Origin: UBA1195 sp045598025
Lineage (GTDB): Bacteria; Bacteroidota; Bacteroidia; Bacteroidales; WCHB1-69
Direction of reading: 5' to 3'
NCBI GenBank assembly: GCA_045598025.1
Contig: JAZLLH010000042.1
Coordinates: forward strand, 1-30,956
Length of the DNA: 30,956 nt
The translations under genes were made by a program, and so were the position numbers. Within the stretch, counting starts at the first letter, position 1, and the number at the start of each line of letters is the position of its first letter. The notes beneath the pieces were generated by a model. That model searched no databases and had not been told where the DNA came from. It worked only from the letters and a program-made list of their open reading frames with translations. Below are positions 7,234 through 15,350 of the stretch, piece by piece.

Positions 7234-7761
7234 ATGAACATTTATCTGATCGGATACATGGGCTGCGGTAAAACAAAAGCCGGAAAGCAACTGGCATCTC
7301 TTATCCGTCGTCCGTTCGCAGATTCGGACCAAGTATTCGAATCCACTTGGAAAATGAGCATATCCGATTTCTTCCGAAAAGAAGGAGAAAGCCGCTTCCG
7401 TGAATTGGAATCCGCCTTGCTCAAAGAGATCTGTCCGAAAGGAGACGCAGTCGTTGCCTTGGGAGGTGGAACTCCCTGCTTTCATGATAATATGGCCTGG
7501 ATACGGGAACATGGATGCTCCGTATACCTCCGCATGAACGAGCTGGCTCTGCTTCAACGCATCTGTTGCTCCCGACATGCCCGTCCGCTGATGGATTCGC
7601 TGACTTCTGAAGAAAAACTGGACCGCATTTGCGAACAATTGGCAGAAAGAGAGCCCCACTACCTGCAAGCCGACCTGATATGGCCCGGCATCAATCTTTC
7701 CATTCCCGCCCTTTGGGAAAAACTTCAGCCCATCCTTTTGGAGAAGGAACAACAAGCATGA
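7234..7761 (+). CDS. aroK: Shikimate kinase
   Basis: Shikimate kinase phosphorylates shikimate with ATP in the chorismate pathway (cytosol). The 175-residue protein shows the P-loop GYMGCGKT (7-14), the DxD-type motif FADSDQVFE (28-36), the shikimate-binding region SISDFFRKEGESRFRELE, the glycine motif ALGGGTP and the lid-region sequence SRHARPLM. Length is typical. It begins 1 base after uppP and overlaps the M16 peptidase start by 4 bp (ATGA), so it is part of a tightly coupled operon. A Cys in the P-loop at position 11 is a mild variation. Confidence 0.93.
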   Translation: MNIYLIGYMGCGKTKAGKQLASLIRRPFADSDQVFESTWKMSISDFFRKEGESRFRELESALLKEICPKGDAVVALGGGTPCFHDNMAWIREHGCSVYLRMNELALLQRICCSRHARPLMDSLTSEEKLDRICEQLAEREPHYLQADLIWPGINLSIPALWEKLQPILLEKEQQA

Positions 7762-8993
7762 ACAACGAAAAATACAGATATTACCGTCTTGATAACGGAA
7801 TACGGGTCATCTACAAAGAAGTAAGTTCGTCCATCACCCATGTGGGGCTGGTTGTCAATACCGGCACCCGGGACGAACAAGCCGATGAAAACGGCATCGC
7901 CCATTTCATCGAACATACCATTTTCAAAAGCACACAGAAACGGAACACCTATCAGGTACTTTCTTACCTGGAAAACGTGGGCGGAGATGTCAATGCATAC
8001 ACCACCAAGGAAGAAACCTTTTTCTATGCCTCCGTGCTGAACCGCTATTTCGACCGTTCGCTCGACCTGCTCTCCGACATAGTGTTCCACGCCGCCTTCC
8101 AGGAAAAGGATCTGGAAACGGAAAAAGAAGTTGTAATTGAGGAAATCAATTCCTACAAAGACAATCCTTCCGAACTGATTTTCGACGAATTCGAAAACCA
8201 ATTGTTTGAAGGACATCCGCTGGGCACCTACATACTGGGCACCAAAAAGAGCGTGCGCTCCTTTCACAGGGAGGACATACTGCGATTCATGGACCGTACC
8301 TACCACACAGACCAAATGGTCATCGCCATTGTCGGGGCTGTACCTTTCCAGCAATGCGTGCGGCAACTGGAAAAACACTTCGGACAGATTCCGCCTCATC
8401 TCAGGGACTACCGCCGTCAGGTTTTCACAGACTACTGTGCCAGCCATCGGACGCGTCTGCTGCGCGGCAATCAGGTCCACTACATCACAGGTTGCGTGCT
8501 TCCCCGATACAACGAACAGAAGCACATCACAGCCACCCTCCTGAATAACCTGCTGGGAGGTCCGGGGCTCAACACCCGGCTGAACCTGGCTATCCGTGAG
8601 AAAAAAGGATATGTATATTCCGTAGAATCTTCCTACGCTGCCTTGAGCGATTCCGGCCTCTTTACCATATATGCCGGCATGGATGAGAAAAATACGGAAA
8701 AGTGCATCGAATTAATACATAAAGAATTAAAAAAACTCAGAGAGGTTCCTCTGGGAGGTTTGCAACTGCAGCGGGCCAAACTGCAGCTTATCGGACAGAC
8801 CTGCATCACCAACGAATCCAATCTCAACGAAATGCTTTCCATCGGAAAAAACCACCTGATTTTCGATGAAGTGGAAAGCATTCCGGAACTGCTCCGCAAA
8901 GTAGAAGCGGTTCAGGCTGCAGAAATTCAGGACCTGGCCGGGGAAATGTTGGATGAAAACCGCTTGAGCAGCCTCACTTTTTGCAAAAAATAA
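7758..8993 (+). CDS. M16 family zinc metallopeptidase (PqqL/processing-peptidase-like)
   Basis: This 411-residue protein is a single M16 unit of two related halves. The inverted zinc motif HxxEH is intact as HFIEH (49-53), and the third ligand is a Glu in EKEVVIEEI (E129 by spacing). The C-terminal half carries the substrate-binding segment LGGPGLNTRLNLAIREKKGYVYSV, typical of the non-catalytic half. No signal peptide is visible at the chosen start, so it is probably cytosolic. The open frame extends upstream into aroK, but ATG 7758 gives the normal M16 N-terminus (RYYRLDNGIRVIY) and a 4-bp overlap with aroK. The substrate is unknown; a peptide or protein fragment is likely. Confidence 0.88.
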   Translation: MNNEKYRYYRLDNGIRVIYKEVSSSITHVGLVVNTGTRDEQADENGIAHFIEHTIFKSTQKRNTYQVLSYLENVGGDVNAYTTKEETFFYASVLNRYFDRSLDLLSDIVFHAAFQEKDLETEKEVVIEEINSYKDNPSELIFDEFENQLFEGHPLGTYILGTKKSVRSFHREDILRFMDRTYHTDQMVIAIVGAVPFQQCVRQLEKHFGQIPPHLRDYRRQVFTDYCASHRTRLLRGNQVHYITGCVLPRYNEQKHITATLLNNLLGGPGLNTRLNLAIREKKGYVYSVESSYAALSDSGLFTIYAGMDEKNTEKCIELIHKELKKLREVPLGGLQLQRAKLQLIGQTCITNESNLNEMLSIGKNHLIFDEVESIPELLRKVEAVQAAEIQDLAGEMLDENRLSSLTFCKK

Positions 8994-8999
8994 CACACT

Positions 9000-9896
9000 A
9001 TGGACCAACAGCCAACTCCTGCGCACAAAGCCGGATTCGTAAGCATACTGGGCAATCCCAATGTCGGAAAATCCACATTGATGAACGCGCTGACAGGCGA
9101 ACGCCTGTCCATTGCCACCGCCAAAGCTCAAACCACACGCCACCGGATCATGGGCATCGTCAACGGAGAAGACTACCAGATTGTGTATTCCGATACACCG
9201 GGTGTGTTGCGCCCCGCCTACAAAATGCAGGAATACATGATGCGCTACGTGGAATCCGCGCTGCAGGACTCTGACATACTGCTCTATATGGTAGAAGTGC
9301 GGGAACGCAATGCCTTGGAAGGTCTGCTGGGCAAAATCAAAAAAATGTCGCTGCCGGTCATTCTGGTAATCAACAAAACGGATACAGCCACAGCAGAGGA
9401 AGTCGCTGCCGCCCGGACCTATTGGGAACCACAGCTGGAGCCGGAGGCCGTTTTCTGCATTTCCGCTCTGAAACAATGGGAACTCGAATCCCTGAAGGCA
9501 AAAATCGTCGAATTTCTTCCTGTCTGCCCGCCCTATTTTCCCAAAGACGAACTGACAGACCGTCCCATGCGTTTCTTCGTTTCAGAAATCATACGCGAAA
9601 AAATCCTGCTCCAATATAAAAAAGAAGTACCCTACAGTGTGCAGATTGAAGTACTCTCCTACGAAGAAGGAGATACTGTCACCCACATAGAAGCCATGAT
9701 TTATGTAGAAAGGGACAGCCAAAAGGGTATACTGCTCGGACACAGGGGCGAAGCCATCAAAAAACTAGGCATGGCCGCAAGGGAAGACATAGAGGCTTTC
9801 ATCGGACAGAAAATTTACCTCGGCCTGAGTGTCAAAGTTCAAAAAGACTGGCGCAACGACGACCGCCGCCTGCAGGTTTTCGGATACGGAAACTGA
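9000..9896 (+). CDS. era: GTPase Era
   Basis: Era is an essential GTPase that binds 16S rRNA near its 3' end during 30S assembly. The 298-residue protein has G1 GNPNVGKS (18-25), the G2 region around AQTTRHRI (43-50), G3 DTPG (65-68) and G4 NKTD (125-128). A C-terminal KH domain contains GHRGEAIKKLG and ends RLQVFGYGN. It begins 6 bp after the M16 gene and ends the plus-strand run; the next gene is convergent, with a shared hairpin between them. Confidence 0.96.
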   Translation: MDQQPTPAHKAGFVSILGNPNVGKSTLMNALTGERLSIATAKAQTTRHRIMGIVNGEDYQIVYSDTPGVLRPAYKMQEYMMRYVESALQDSDILLYMVEVRERNALEGLLGKIKKMSLPVILVINKTDTATAEEVAAARTYWEPQLEPEAVFCISALKQWELESLKAKIVEFLPVCPPYFPKDELTDRPMRFFVSEIIREKILLQYKKEVPYSVQIEVLSYEEGDTVTHIEAMIYVERDSQKGILLGHRGEAIKKLGMAAREDIEAFIGQKIYLGLSVKVQKDWRNDDRRLQVFGYGN

Positions 9897-9903
9897 AGAC
9901 GAA

Positions 9904-9925
9904 AAAAGGAGTTACTTCTCCTTTT
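9904..9925. terminator. Bidirectional hairpin terminator between era and the acyltransferase gene
   Basis: AAAAGGAG (9904-9911) and CTCCTTTT (9918-9925) form a perfect 8-bp stem with a 6-base loop; A-run and T-run sides serve both strands. The loop contains the TAA stop of the minus-strand acyltransferase gene, so the hairpin overlaps its last codons. Confidence 0.75.
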
Positions 9926-11066
9926 CCTGCTCCGTTTTCAGAAAAGATTCCACCGGATTGGCATAAATGGAAAGCAGGCGTTGCTTCATCTGGGTATAGT
10001 TGACGTCCGCCATGTTGGACTGCTTGCGGATATATTTGATAAACTGCTGTTTCTCCTCTTCCATGTACTCCTCGGCAAAACGGTCCGTATTGTGCAGAAT
10101 GTCGTAGGCCATATAATTGTTTTCCCACAGACGGTAATCCTGATAGATTTCCTTGTCGATGATTTCCGCCACATACTGCAGGGCATCGTTATCGGATGCA
10201 AACGTCAGCTGCTCATCCAATTTATCGTTGATCGGCTTGCCCAACTGCATGTGCACCCTACCCTTGTATGAAAAAATCCCCTTGATGATGCTGTTGAAAT
10301 CCTCTTCAGCCTGCTTTACATACACCTTGTTTTTCTGTGTCAGCACCAGCTCTCTCGCCTTCATCTGATCGCAGGGCTCGTATTCATAGGAAACCGTGAG
10401 GGGAACAATATTCAGTTCCTTCAGACTTTCCATGACATTGCCACGCTTGCTGGAGTAGAGCATCTTCAGCACTCCCTGCTGCGTCTTGTCCAAGCCGTCT
10501 TTGGTGCGTCCGCTGCGTTGGGAAAGCCACACAGAAACTTTGTCTTTGCAGATGCTCTGACGGATATAATCCGAAAGTTTGCGCGAATTGGCCAGCATCA
10601 GACGGGAATCATGCGTACGGTACACCGTAAACATGTTGTTCATTTTGGCAATATCCGTCATCACCGGAGACGTCAGCAGATTATCGCCTATACCGGAACG
10701 GGTGGCCGGCAGATTGTGCGTAATCAGAAAAACCTGCAACATGGCCGAATCCAGGATGATATCCCTATGATTGGAAATCAACAGATAAGGTTTGTGCATA
10801 TCCAGTTCATCGAATCCACCGAAAGTGATGCTGTCAATACTCCTCTGCTCGAAGGTTTGGACGATGGGAACGAAAATATTTCGCTGCAATTCATCCAATG
10901 TTTTCATTTTACGCATTTTACGCACCAATATGGAAATAGGTACGTCCTCTATGAAATTGACCAGTGAACTGACAAATGCCTGCGACATCAGCAAACGATT
11001 GACAGCGTAAGGTATTTCCTTGGTGTTGTATGGTCGAATATCTTCAAACGGATCTTTTTTATTCAT
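9912..11066 (-). CDS. Glycerol-phosphate acyltransferase-like protein (PlsC/PlsB superfamily)
   Basis: The 384-residue protein belongs to the glycerolipid acyltransferase superfamily: a catalytic block LISNHRDIILDSA (97-109, His100) and a later block WLSQRSGRTKDG resembling the phosphate-binding GxRSRxG motif of PlsB. The spacing after the His is unusual: NHRDIILD has acids at +2 and +6 rather than the classic HxxxxD. It would transfer acyl groups to a glycerophosphate or lysolipid at the membrane; the substrate is not predictable. The frame is open further upstream, but ATG 11066 gives a soluble start (MNKKDPFEDIRPYN) and an 8-bp overlap with ribF, so it is preferred. It is last in a minus-strand operon. 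Confidence 0.75.
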   Translation of the reverse strand: MNKKDPFEDIRPYNTKEIPYAVNRLLMSQAFVSSLVNFIEDVPISILVRKMRKMKTLDELQRNIFVPIVQTFEQRSIDSITFGGFDELDMHKPYLLISNHRDIILDSAMLQVFLITHNLPATRSGIGDNLLTSPVMTDIAKMNNMFTVYRTHDSRLMLANSRKLSDYIRQSICKDKVSVWLSQRSGRTKDGLDKTQQGVLKMLYSSKRGNVMESLKELNIVPLTVSYEYEPCDQMKARELVLTQKNKVYVKQAEEDFNSIIKGIFSYKGRVHMQLGKPINDKLDEQLTFASDNDALQYVAEIIDKEIYQDYRLWENNYMAYDILHNTDRFAEEYMEEEKQQFIKYIRKQSNMADVNYTQMKQRLLSIYANPVESFLKTEQEKEK

Positions 11067-11838
11067 AATGCTTTCTGAAATAAAACGGATGAGTTGCCCA
11101 ATCTTCCTCCTCAGGAGAAATTCCCAGAGGCAAACCCACCTTTTGGTTTGTATCAATCTCTATTTCCAACGTTCTGTGCTTCCATAGACAGAGGTAGCGA
11201 CCGGGAGCCGGAAGCAGTTTTTCTGCAGGAGCTTCGGCTGACATCCCGTTTCCGGTATCTTCCGTCCGGTTGAAATAGGCATAATAACTATAGCCGAGCA
11301 AGCGGTTGGCCATTTCTACATCCCCTTCTATCAGGGACTTGCGTATGACAGACGAACTGATTTCCACATTTCCCAACTTCAGTTGAGGAACCTCCGTCAT
11401 GCCGAAACGATACACTTTCTTCCATCGGGAAAGCGTATCCGCATTGCCTTCCTTATGTTTACCGAAGCCGTGATTATAACCCAATACCACGTGCTGCAGC
11501 CCCATTTTTGCATTAAGCAAGGTCAGAAAATCCTCCGCCGAGAGCGAGGCCAATTCCAAAGTAAAAGGAAGACATATCCAAATATCCACCCCGGCGGTTT
11601 CCAACAATTCCTGTTTCTCCTTCCGGGTCATAATTTGAGGGAAAAGGGTTCCTGACAACACCTGCCTCGGATGCGGATCAAACGAAATCACCACCGACTC
11701 GCCCTCCAACTCCCGAGCCTTGTCTGTCAGCACACGCAATACTTCCCGATGTGCCAGATGTACACCGTCGTACATGCCCAGCGTGAGCACGGCTCTATCG
11801 ATGCATTCGAAATCATCCAAGGAAGTGTATACCTTCAT
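11059..11838 (-). CDS. ribF: RibF-type FAD synthetase (FMN adenylyltransferase) lacking a recognisable riboflavin kinase domain
   Basis: The N-terminal 180 residues are a normal FMN adenylyltransferase domain: TLGMYDGVHLAH (19-30), VISFDPHPRQV, VLGYNHGFGKHKEGN, and the closing SSSVIRKSLIEGDVEMANRLL signature. RibF usually continues with a riboflavin kinase domain of about 125 residues containing GxxxGxPTAN. Here only about 78 residues follow (from GYSYYAYFNRTEDTGNGM), and neither that motif nor a clear kinase beta barrel is seen, though a PGRYLCLW patch may be its remnant. Total length is 259 against about 310 for bifunctional RibF. The protein may only make FAD from FMN. It lies 3 bp after the TPR lipoprotein gene. 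Confidence 0.8.
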   Translation of the reverse strand: MKVYTSLDDFECIDRAVLTLGMYDGVHLAHREVLRVLTDKARELEGESVVISFDPHPRQVLSGTLFPQIMTRKEKQELLETAGVDIWICLPFTLELASLSAEDFLTLLNAKMGLQHVVLGYNHGFGKHKEGNADTLSRWKKVYRFGMTEVPQLKLGNVEISSSVIRKSLIEGDVEMANRLLGYSYYAYFNRTEDTGNGMSAEAPAEKLLPAPGRYLCLWKHRTLEIEIDTNQKVGLPLGISPEEEDWATHPFYFRKHYE

Positions 11839-11841
11839 GCA

Positions 11842-12417
11842 CTAATTTTCTTTTTTCCGAAGTACAGGTTCCGCAGAGCCCGTATTTTCCGCTTTCTGAA
11901 GGCCGGATCCTTCCACCTCTTCTTCATCTGCAAAACTTTCCACGATTTCCTCCGGTGACATTCCCAAAAATTGTATGGAATACTCTGCCGTCCTGACCAA
12001 AGGATGTTCGGGATACAGATTCACAAAACGCAGATATGCCTGCTTGGCCATGGCAGGTTCGTAGTACACTTCCTCATACACCAGACCGCGAAGAAAATAG
12101 CATTCCGGTACCCGCGAATGATCCGGATAACGGTCAATGAGAGTAGAAAGGGCACCCATAGCCTCGGGTCCCTTTTTCATGACACGGAACAGATTGGCCT
12201 GATCGAACAGGAATTCCGGGCTGAGGGAATCCGTAGGAAAATCCTTTACAAAGCGGGCGTACAGATCTGACAATTTTTTCCATTGTACAGTGTCATAATC
12301 TTTTAAGGCCGTCTGTTCCAACGCATCGATTTTGGCAATCTGCTTTTCCCTCGAAGGGCTGCAGGACACCATCACCATCACTGCCAACAGAAAGCTCAGA
12401 CATACATTCGTTTTCAT
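11842..12417 (-). CDS. Outer-membrane-type TPR lipoprotein (tetratricopeptide, BamD/YbgF-like)
   Basis: The 191-residue protein begins with a lipoprotein signal: a hydrophobic run and the lipobox VMVSC, with Cys19 to be lipidated. The mature part is helical, with TPR-like repeats such as PEFLFDQANLFRVMKKGPEAM and VPECYFLRGLVYEEVYYEP followed by AYLRFVNLYPEHPLVRTAEY. This spacing (repeats ending in a YPxHP turn) resembles BamD and CpoB/YbgF proteins that act as scaffolds at the outer membrane. The C-terminal tail is acidic and low in complexity. It lies between def and ribF on the same strand. The exact partner is not shown by the sequence. Confidence 0.75.
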   Translation of the reverse strand: MKTNVCLSFLLAVMVMVSCSPSREKQIAKIDALEQTALKDYDTVQWKKLSDLYARFVKDFPTDSLSPEFLFDQANLFRVMKKGPEAMGALSTLIDRYPDHSRVPECYFLRGLVYEEVYYEPAMAKQAYLRFVNLYPEHPLVRTAEYSIQFLGMSPEEIVESFADEEEVEGSGLQKAENTGSAEPVLRKKEN

Positions 12418-12429
12418 TGTTTGTTCTGT

Positions 12430-12993
12430 TTATTTTTTGTTCGGACGAATACGGTAGGCGGGCACCTTTTTCCCGCTAACGATTTCATTCAACTTGCTTT
12501 TCAATAATGTTTTGCGCAATGCGGACAAACGGTCAACAAATACCTTTCCCAACAGATGATCGTATTCGTGCTGTATCACACGAGCCGCTTTGCCGTGATA
12601 TTCTTCCTCATGCTCCGTTCCGTCAACATCCTGATAACGGATCCGCACGCCTTCACTGCGAACCACGTCTTCACTGATGCCGGGAACACTCAGGCAACCT
12701 TCACTGAAACTGACATTCTCTCCGAGCGTTTCCAGAATTTGCGGATTGACGAATGCCTTCTTGACGGGTTGTTCCTGATCCCCTTCATCCAAAAAGGCTT
12801 CCGTATCAATGACGAAAAGGGAAAGGGAAAGATTGACCTGAGGTGCCGCCAGTCCTACTCCGTTCGCCTGATACATCGTTTCAAACATATTCCCGACAAG
12901 TTCCGGGAGCTTCAACTCTGCATCCGAAGTATCAACTGCAGCCACCGTTTTTCGCAACACGGGATTTCCGTAGACAGTAATGGGTAATATCAT
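12430..12993 (-). CDS. def: Peptide deformylase
   Basis: Def removes the formyl group from the N-terminal Met of new proteins, using a bound metal ion. All three motifs are present: GVGLAAPQV (45-53), EGCLSVPG (98-105) with the metal ligand Cys100, and QHEYDHLLG (141-149) with ligands His142 and His146 and catalytic Glu143. At 187 residues it is of usual length. It overlaps the end of ruvX by 4 bp (ATGA), so the two are coupled. The C-terminus is basic (SGKKVPAYRIRPNKK). Confidence 0.96.
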   Translation of the reverse strand: MILPITVYGNPVLRKTVAAVDTSDAELKLPELVGNMFETMYQANGVGLAAPQVNLSLSLFVIDTEAFLDEGDQEQPVKKAFVNPQILETLGENVSFSEGCLSVPGISEDVVRSEGVRIRYQDVDGTEHEEEYHGKAARVIQHEYDHLLGKVFVDRLSALRKTLLKSKLNEIVSGKKVPAYRIRPNKK

Positions 12994-13442
12994 GATTCCG
13001 ACTGTTTTTGTTTAGCTTTTCTTTCAATATAATCCCTGCTTTCCATATAGGATTGCAGGAGGATGGTGGCACTCAAGGTGTCAACCAGGGCTTTGTTCTG
13101 ACGGGCTTTTTTGTGCAAGCCGGCGTCAATCATGGTCTGAAAGGCCAATTTGGAAGTGAAACGCTCGTCCATGCGGGCGACTTCGATATCGGGGAACGTC
13201 CGGACCAACCGGCGGACAAAAGGCTCAATGTAACGGGCCGATTCAGAATCCGTATTGTCCAGCTGCTTGGCCTTGCCCACCAGGAACAGTTCTACGCTTT
13301 CCCGCCCTACGTATTCCGTCAGAAAAGGGAAAATATCCTTGGTGGGAACCGTGCACAAAGAATTGGCAATCAACTGCAATTCATCCGTGACCGCTATGCC
13401 CGTCCTCTTTTGTCCGTAATCAATGGCCAAAATCCTGCCCAT
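12990..13442 (-). CDS. ruvX: Holliday junction resolvase-like protein RuvX (YqgF)
   Basis: The 150-residue protein has an RNase H-like fold: AIDYGQKRTGIAVTD (6-20) with catalytic Asp8, a middle acidic motif MDERFTSKLA, and a final KALVDTLSATILLQ segment with the third acidic residue. Family members act in 16S rRNA 5' maturation and possibly on Holliday junctions. The frame is open further upstream, but ATG 13442 gives the canonical start MGRILAIDYG and follows a promoter motif. It is first in the operon ruvX-def-TPR-ribF-acyltransferase, divergent from aspS. Confidence 0.92.
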   Translation of the reverse strand: MGRILAIDYGQKRTGIAVTDELQLIANSLCTVPTKDIFPFLTEYVGRESVELFLVGKAKQLDNTDSESARYIEPFVRRLVRTFPDIEVARMDERFTSKLAFQTMIDAGLHKKARQNKALVDTLSATILLQSYMESRDYIERKAKQKQSES

Positions 13443-13467
13443 ACCGTTTTTTCGTTTTCCAAATCTG

Positions 13468-13475
13468 CAAAGATA
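13468..13475 (-). promoter_or_regulatory. Bacteroidota -7 element for the ruvX operon
   Basis: On the minus strand the bases read TATCTTTG, a match to TAnnTTTG, 26 bp before the ruvX start. A CAAA (TTTG on the minus strand) at 13491-13494 could be the -33 element, but its spacer of 15 bp is short. Confidence 0.5.
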
Positions 13476-13513
13476 GCTGTTTTTTGAATACAAATTGTTT
13501 TTCTTCGACAAAA

Positions 13514-13547
13514 ATTGCAAATGGTTTTGATTTTTACATTATCTTTG
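13514..13547 (+). promoter_or_regulatory. Bacteroidota-type promoter for aspS
   Basis: TATCTTTG (13540-13547) matches the -7 consensus; an ATTG at 13514-13517 is a near-match to the -33 TTTG with a 22-bp spacer. The aspS ATG is at 13584, leaving a leader of about 30 bases. The same -7 octamer occurs in mirror orientation for ruvX. Confidence 0.55.
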
Positions 13548-13583
13548 CACTTTGCTTACAACCATCAAAAAAGAAGATAAATA

Positions 13584-15350
13584 ATGTATAGGACAAATAC
13601 TTGTGGAGAATTGAATCTTCAAAATGCCGGTCAGTCCGTGACACTTTGCGGCTGGCTGCAGCGTTCCCGCGATTTGGGCGGAATGACCTTCATTGACCTC
13701 AGAGACCGCTACGGTATCACTCAGCTGGTCTTCAACATGGAAACCCGCCCCGACCTCTGCGAAAAGGCACGCCGCCTCGGACGGGAGTACGTGCTTCAGG
13801 TCAAAGGCGTGGTGGCCGAGCGAAGCAACAAAAACCCCAAAATGCCCACCGGAGACATTGAAATTCTGGTGGACGAACTGGAAATCCTCAATGCGGCCAA
13901 GGTACCACCTTTCACCATAGAGGACCACAGTGACGGTGGCGATGACCTCCGGATGAAATACCGCTATCTGGATTTGCGGCGCAACCCTGTCCGCAGCAAT
14001 CTGGAACTCCGCCACCGGGTAGCCATGCTGGTCCGGAATTACCTGAGCCAACTTGATTTTCTGGAGATTGAAACTCCCTGCCTGATCAAGTCTACGCCGG
14101 AAGGCGCACGTGATTTTGTCGTGCCTTCCCGCATGAACCCCGGACAGTTCTATGCACTTCCGCAATCTCCTCAGCAATACAAGCAACTGCTGATGGTGGG
14201 CGGTATTGACCGCTATTTCCAACTGGCACGTTGCTTCCGGGACGAAGACCTCCGGGCCGACCGTCAGCCGGAATTCACCCAGATAGACTGCGAAATGTCC
14301 TTTGTGGAACAGGAAGACGTGCTTCAGGTATTCGAAGGTCTGCTGAAACACATCCTTTTTGAAATCAAAGGTCTGAGTTTCGGAGATTTCCCGCGGATCA
14401 CCTGGCAGGACGCCATGAAATATTACGGCAGCGACAAACCCGACATCCGCTTCGGCATGAAGTTCGTCGAAGTAAACGAGCAGGTGAAGGGCAAAGGCTT
14501 CGGCCTGTTTGACAATGCAGAGCTGGTGGTCGGCATTTGCGCCGAAAACTGTGCCGATTACACCCGCAAACAGCTGGATGCCCTGACTGACTTCGTCAAA
14601 CGTCCGCAAGTGGGCGCCGGCGGACTGGTCTATATCAAATACAACACCGATGGCAGTCTCAAATCCTCCGTTGACAAATTCTATACTCCCGACGACCTGA
14701 AAAAAGTGGCCGAAGCTTTTTCGGCAAAGCCGGGTGACCTGATGCTGCTGTTGTGCGGAGAAGCCATGAAAACCCGCAAACAGTTGAACGAACTCCGTCT
14801 GGAAATGGGCAATCGCCTCGGACTGCGGAAGCCGGACGTATTCGCTCCCCTGTGGGTGATTGATTTCCCGTTGTTGGAGTGGGACGAGGAGACCCAGCGC
14901 TACTATGCCATGCACCATCCCTTCACGGCACCGCATCCGGAAGACATGCCGCTCCTGGATCAGCCGGAACGCTGGGACGACATCCGGGCCAATGCCTACG
15001 ACATCGTGCTCAACGGCAACGAAATCGGTGGAGGTTCCATACGTATCCACAACCGCGACGTGCAGAACAAAATGTTCCACACCCTCGGTTTTACCGATGA
15101 AAAAGCGCAGGAACAGTTCGGTTTCCTGATGGGCGCCTTCGAATACGGAGCTCCCCCTCACGCAGGTCTGGCCTTCGGATTTGACCGTCTGTGCTCCATT
15201 TTGGGCGAAGCCGACAGCATTCGCGACTTCATCGCTTTCCCGAAAAACAACGCCGGCCGCGACATGATGGCCGATGCACCGTCCGAAATCAGCAAAGAAC
15301 AATTAGATGAACTGGCTATTCAATTGGTTCAGAAAGAAGCCTCAAAATAA
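13584..15350 (+). CDS. aspS: Aspartyl-tRNA synthetase
   Basis: AspS is a class II aminoacyl-tRNA synthetase that charges tRNA-Asp. The 588-residue length matches the bacterial type (about 590). It has an N-terminal OB-fold anticodon-binding domain (about 15-100, with GWLQRSRDLGGMTFIDLRD), motif 1 around LEIETPCLIKSTPEGARDF, motif 2 FRDEDLRADRQPEFTQ, the bacterial insertion (GAD) domain in the middle, and motif 3 GLAFGFDRL near the C-terminus. The insertion domain and length mark it as the bacterial form, which may be discriminating for Asn or not; this cannot be told here. Its 3' end overlaps a possible upstream start of pth. Confidence 0.97.
   Translation: MYRTNTCGELNLQNAGQSVTLCGWLQRSRDLGGMTFIDLRDRYGITQLVFNMETRPDLCEKARRLGREYVLQVKGVVAERSNKNPKMPTGDIEILVDELEILNAAKVPPFTIEDHSDGGDDLRMKYRYLDLRRNPVRSNLELRHRVAMLVRNYLSQLDFLEIETPCLIKSTPEGARDFVVPSRMNPGQFYALPQSPQQYKQLLMVGGIDRYFQLARCFRDEDLRADRQPEFTQIDCEMSFVEQEDVLQVFEGLLKHILFEIKGLSFGDFPRITWQDAMKYYGSDKPDIRFGMKFVEVNEQVKGKGFGLFDNAELVVGICAENCADYTRKQLDALTDFVKRPQVGAGGLVYIKYNTDGSLKSSVDKFYTPDDLKKVAEAFSAKPGDLMLLLCGEAMKTRKQLNELRLEMGNRLGLRKPDVFAPLWVIDFPLLEWDEETQRYYAMHHPFTAPHPEDMPLLDQPERWDDIRANAYDIVLNGNEIGGGSIRIHNRDVQNKMFHTLGFTDEKAQEQFGFLMGAFEYGAPPHAGLAFGFDRLCSILGEADSIRDFIAFPKNNAGRDMMADAPSEISKEQLDELAIQLVQKEASK

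Noticed and set aside
13539..15302. Long open frame of 587 codons on the minus strand opposite aspS
   Set aside because: It mirrors aspS codon by codon; composition (many His, Val, Phe) and lack of any known motif mark it as an antisense shadow of a strongly conserved gene.
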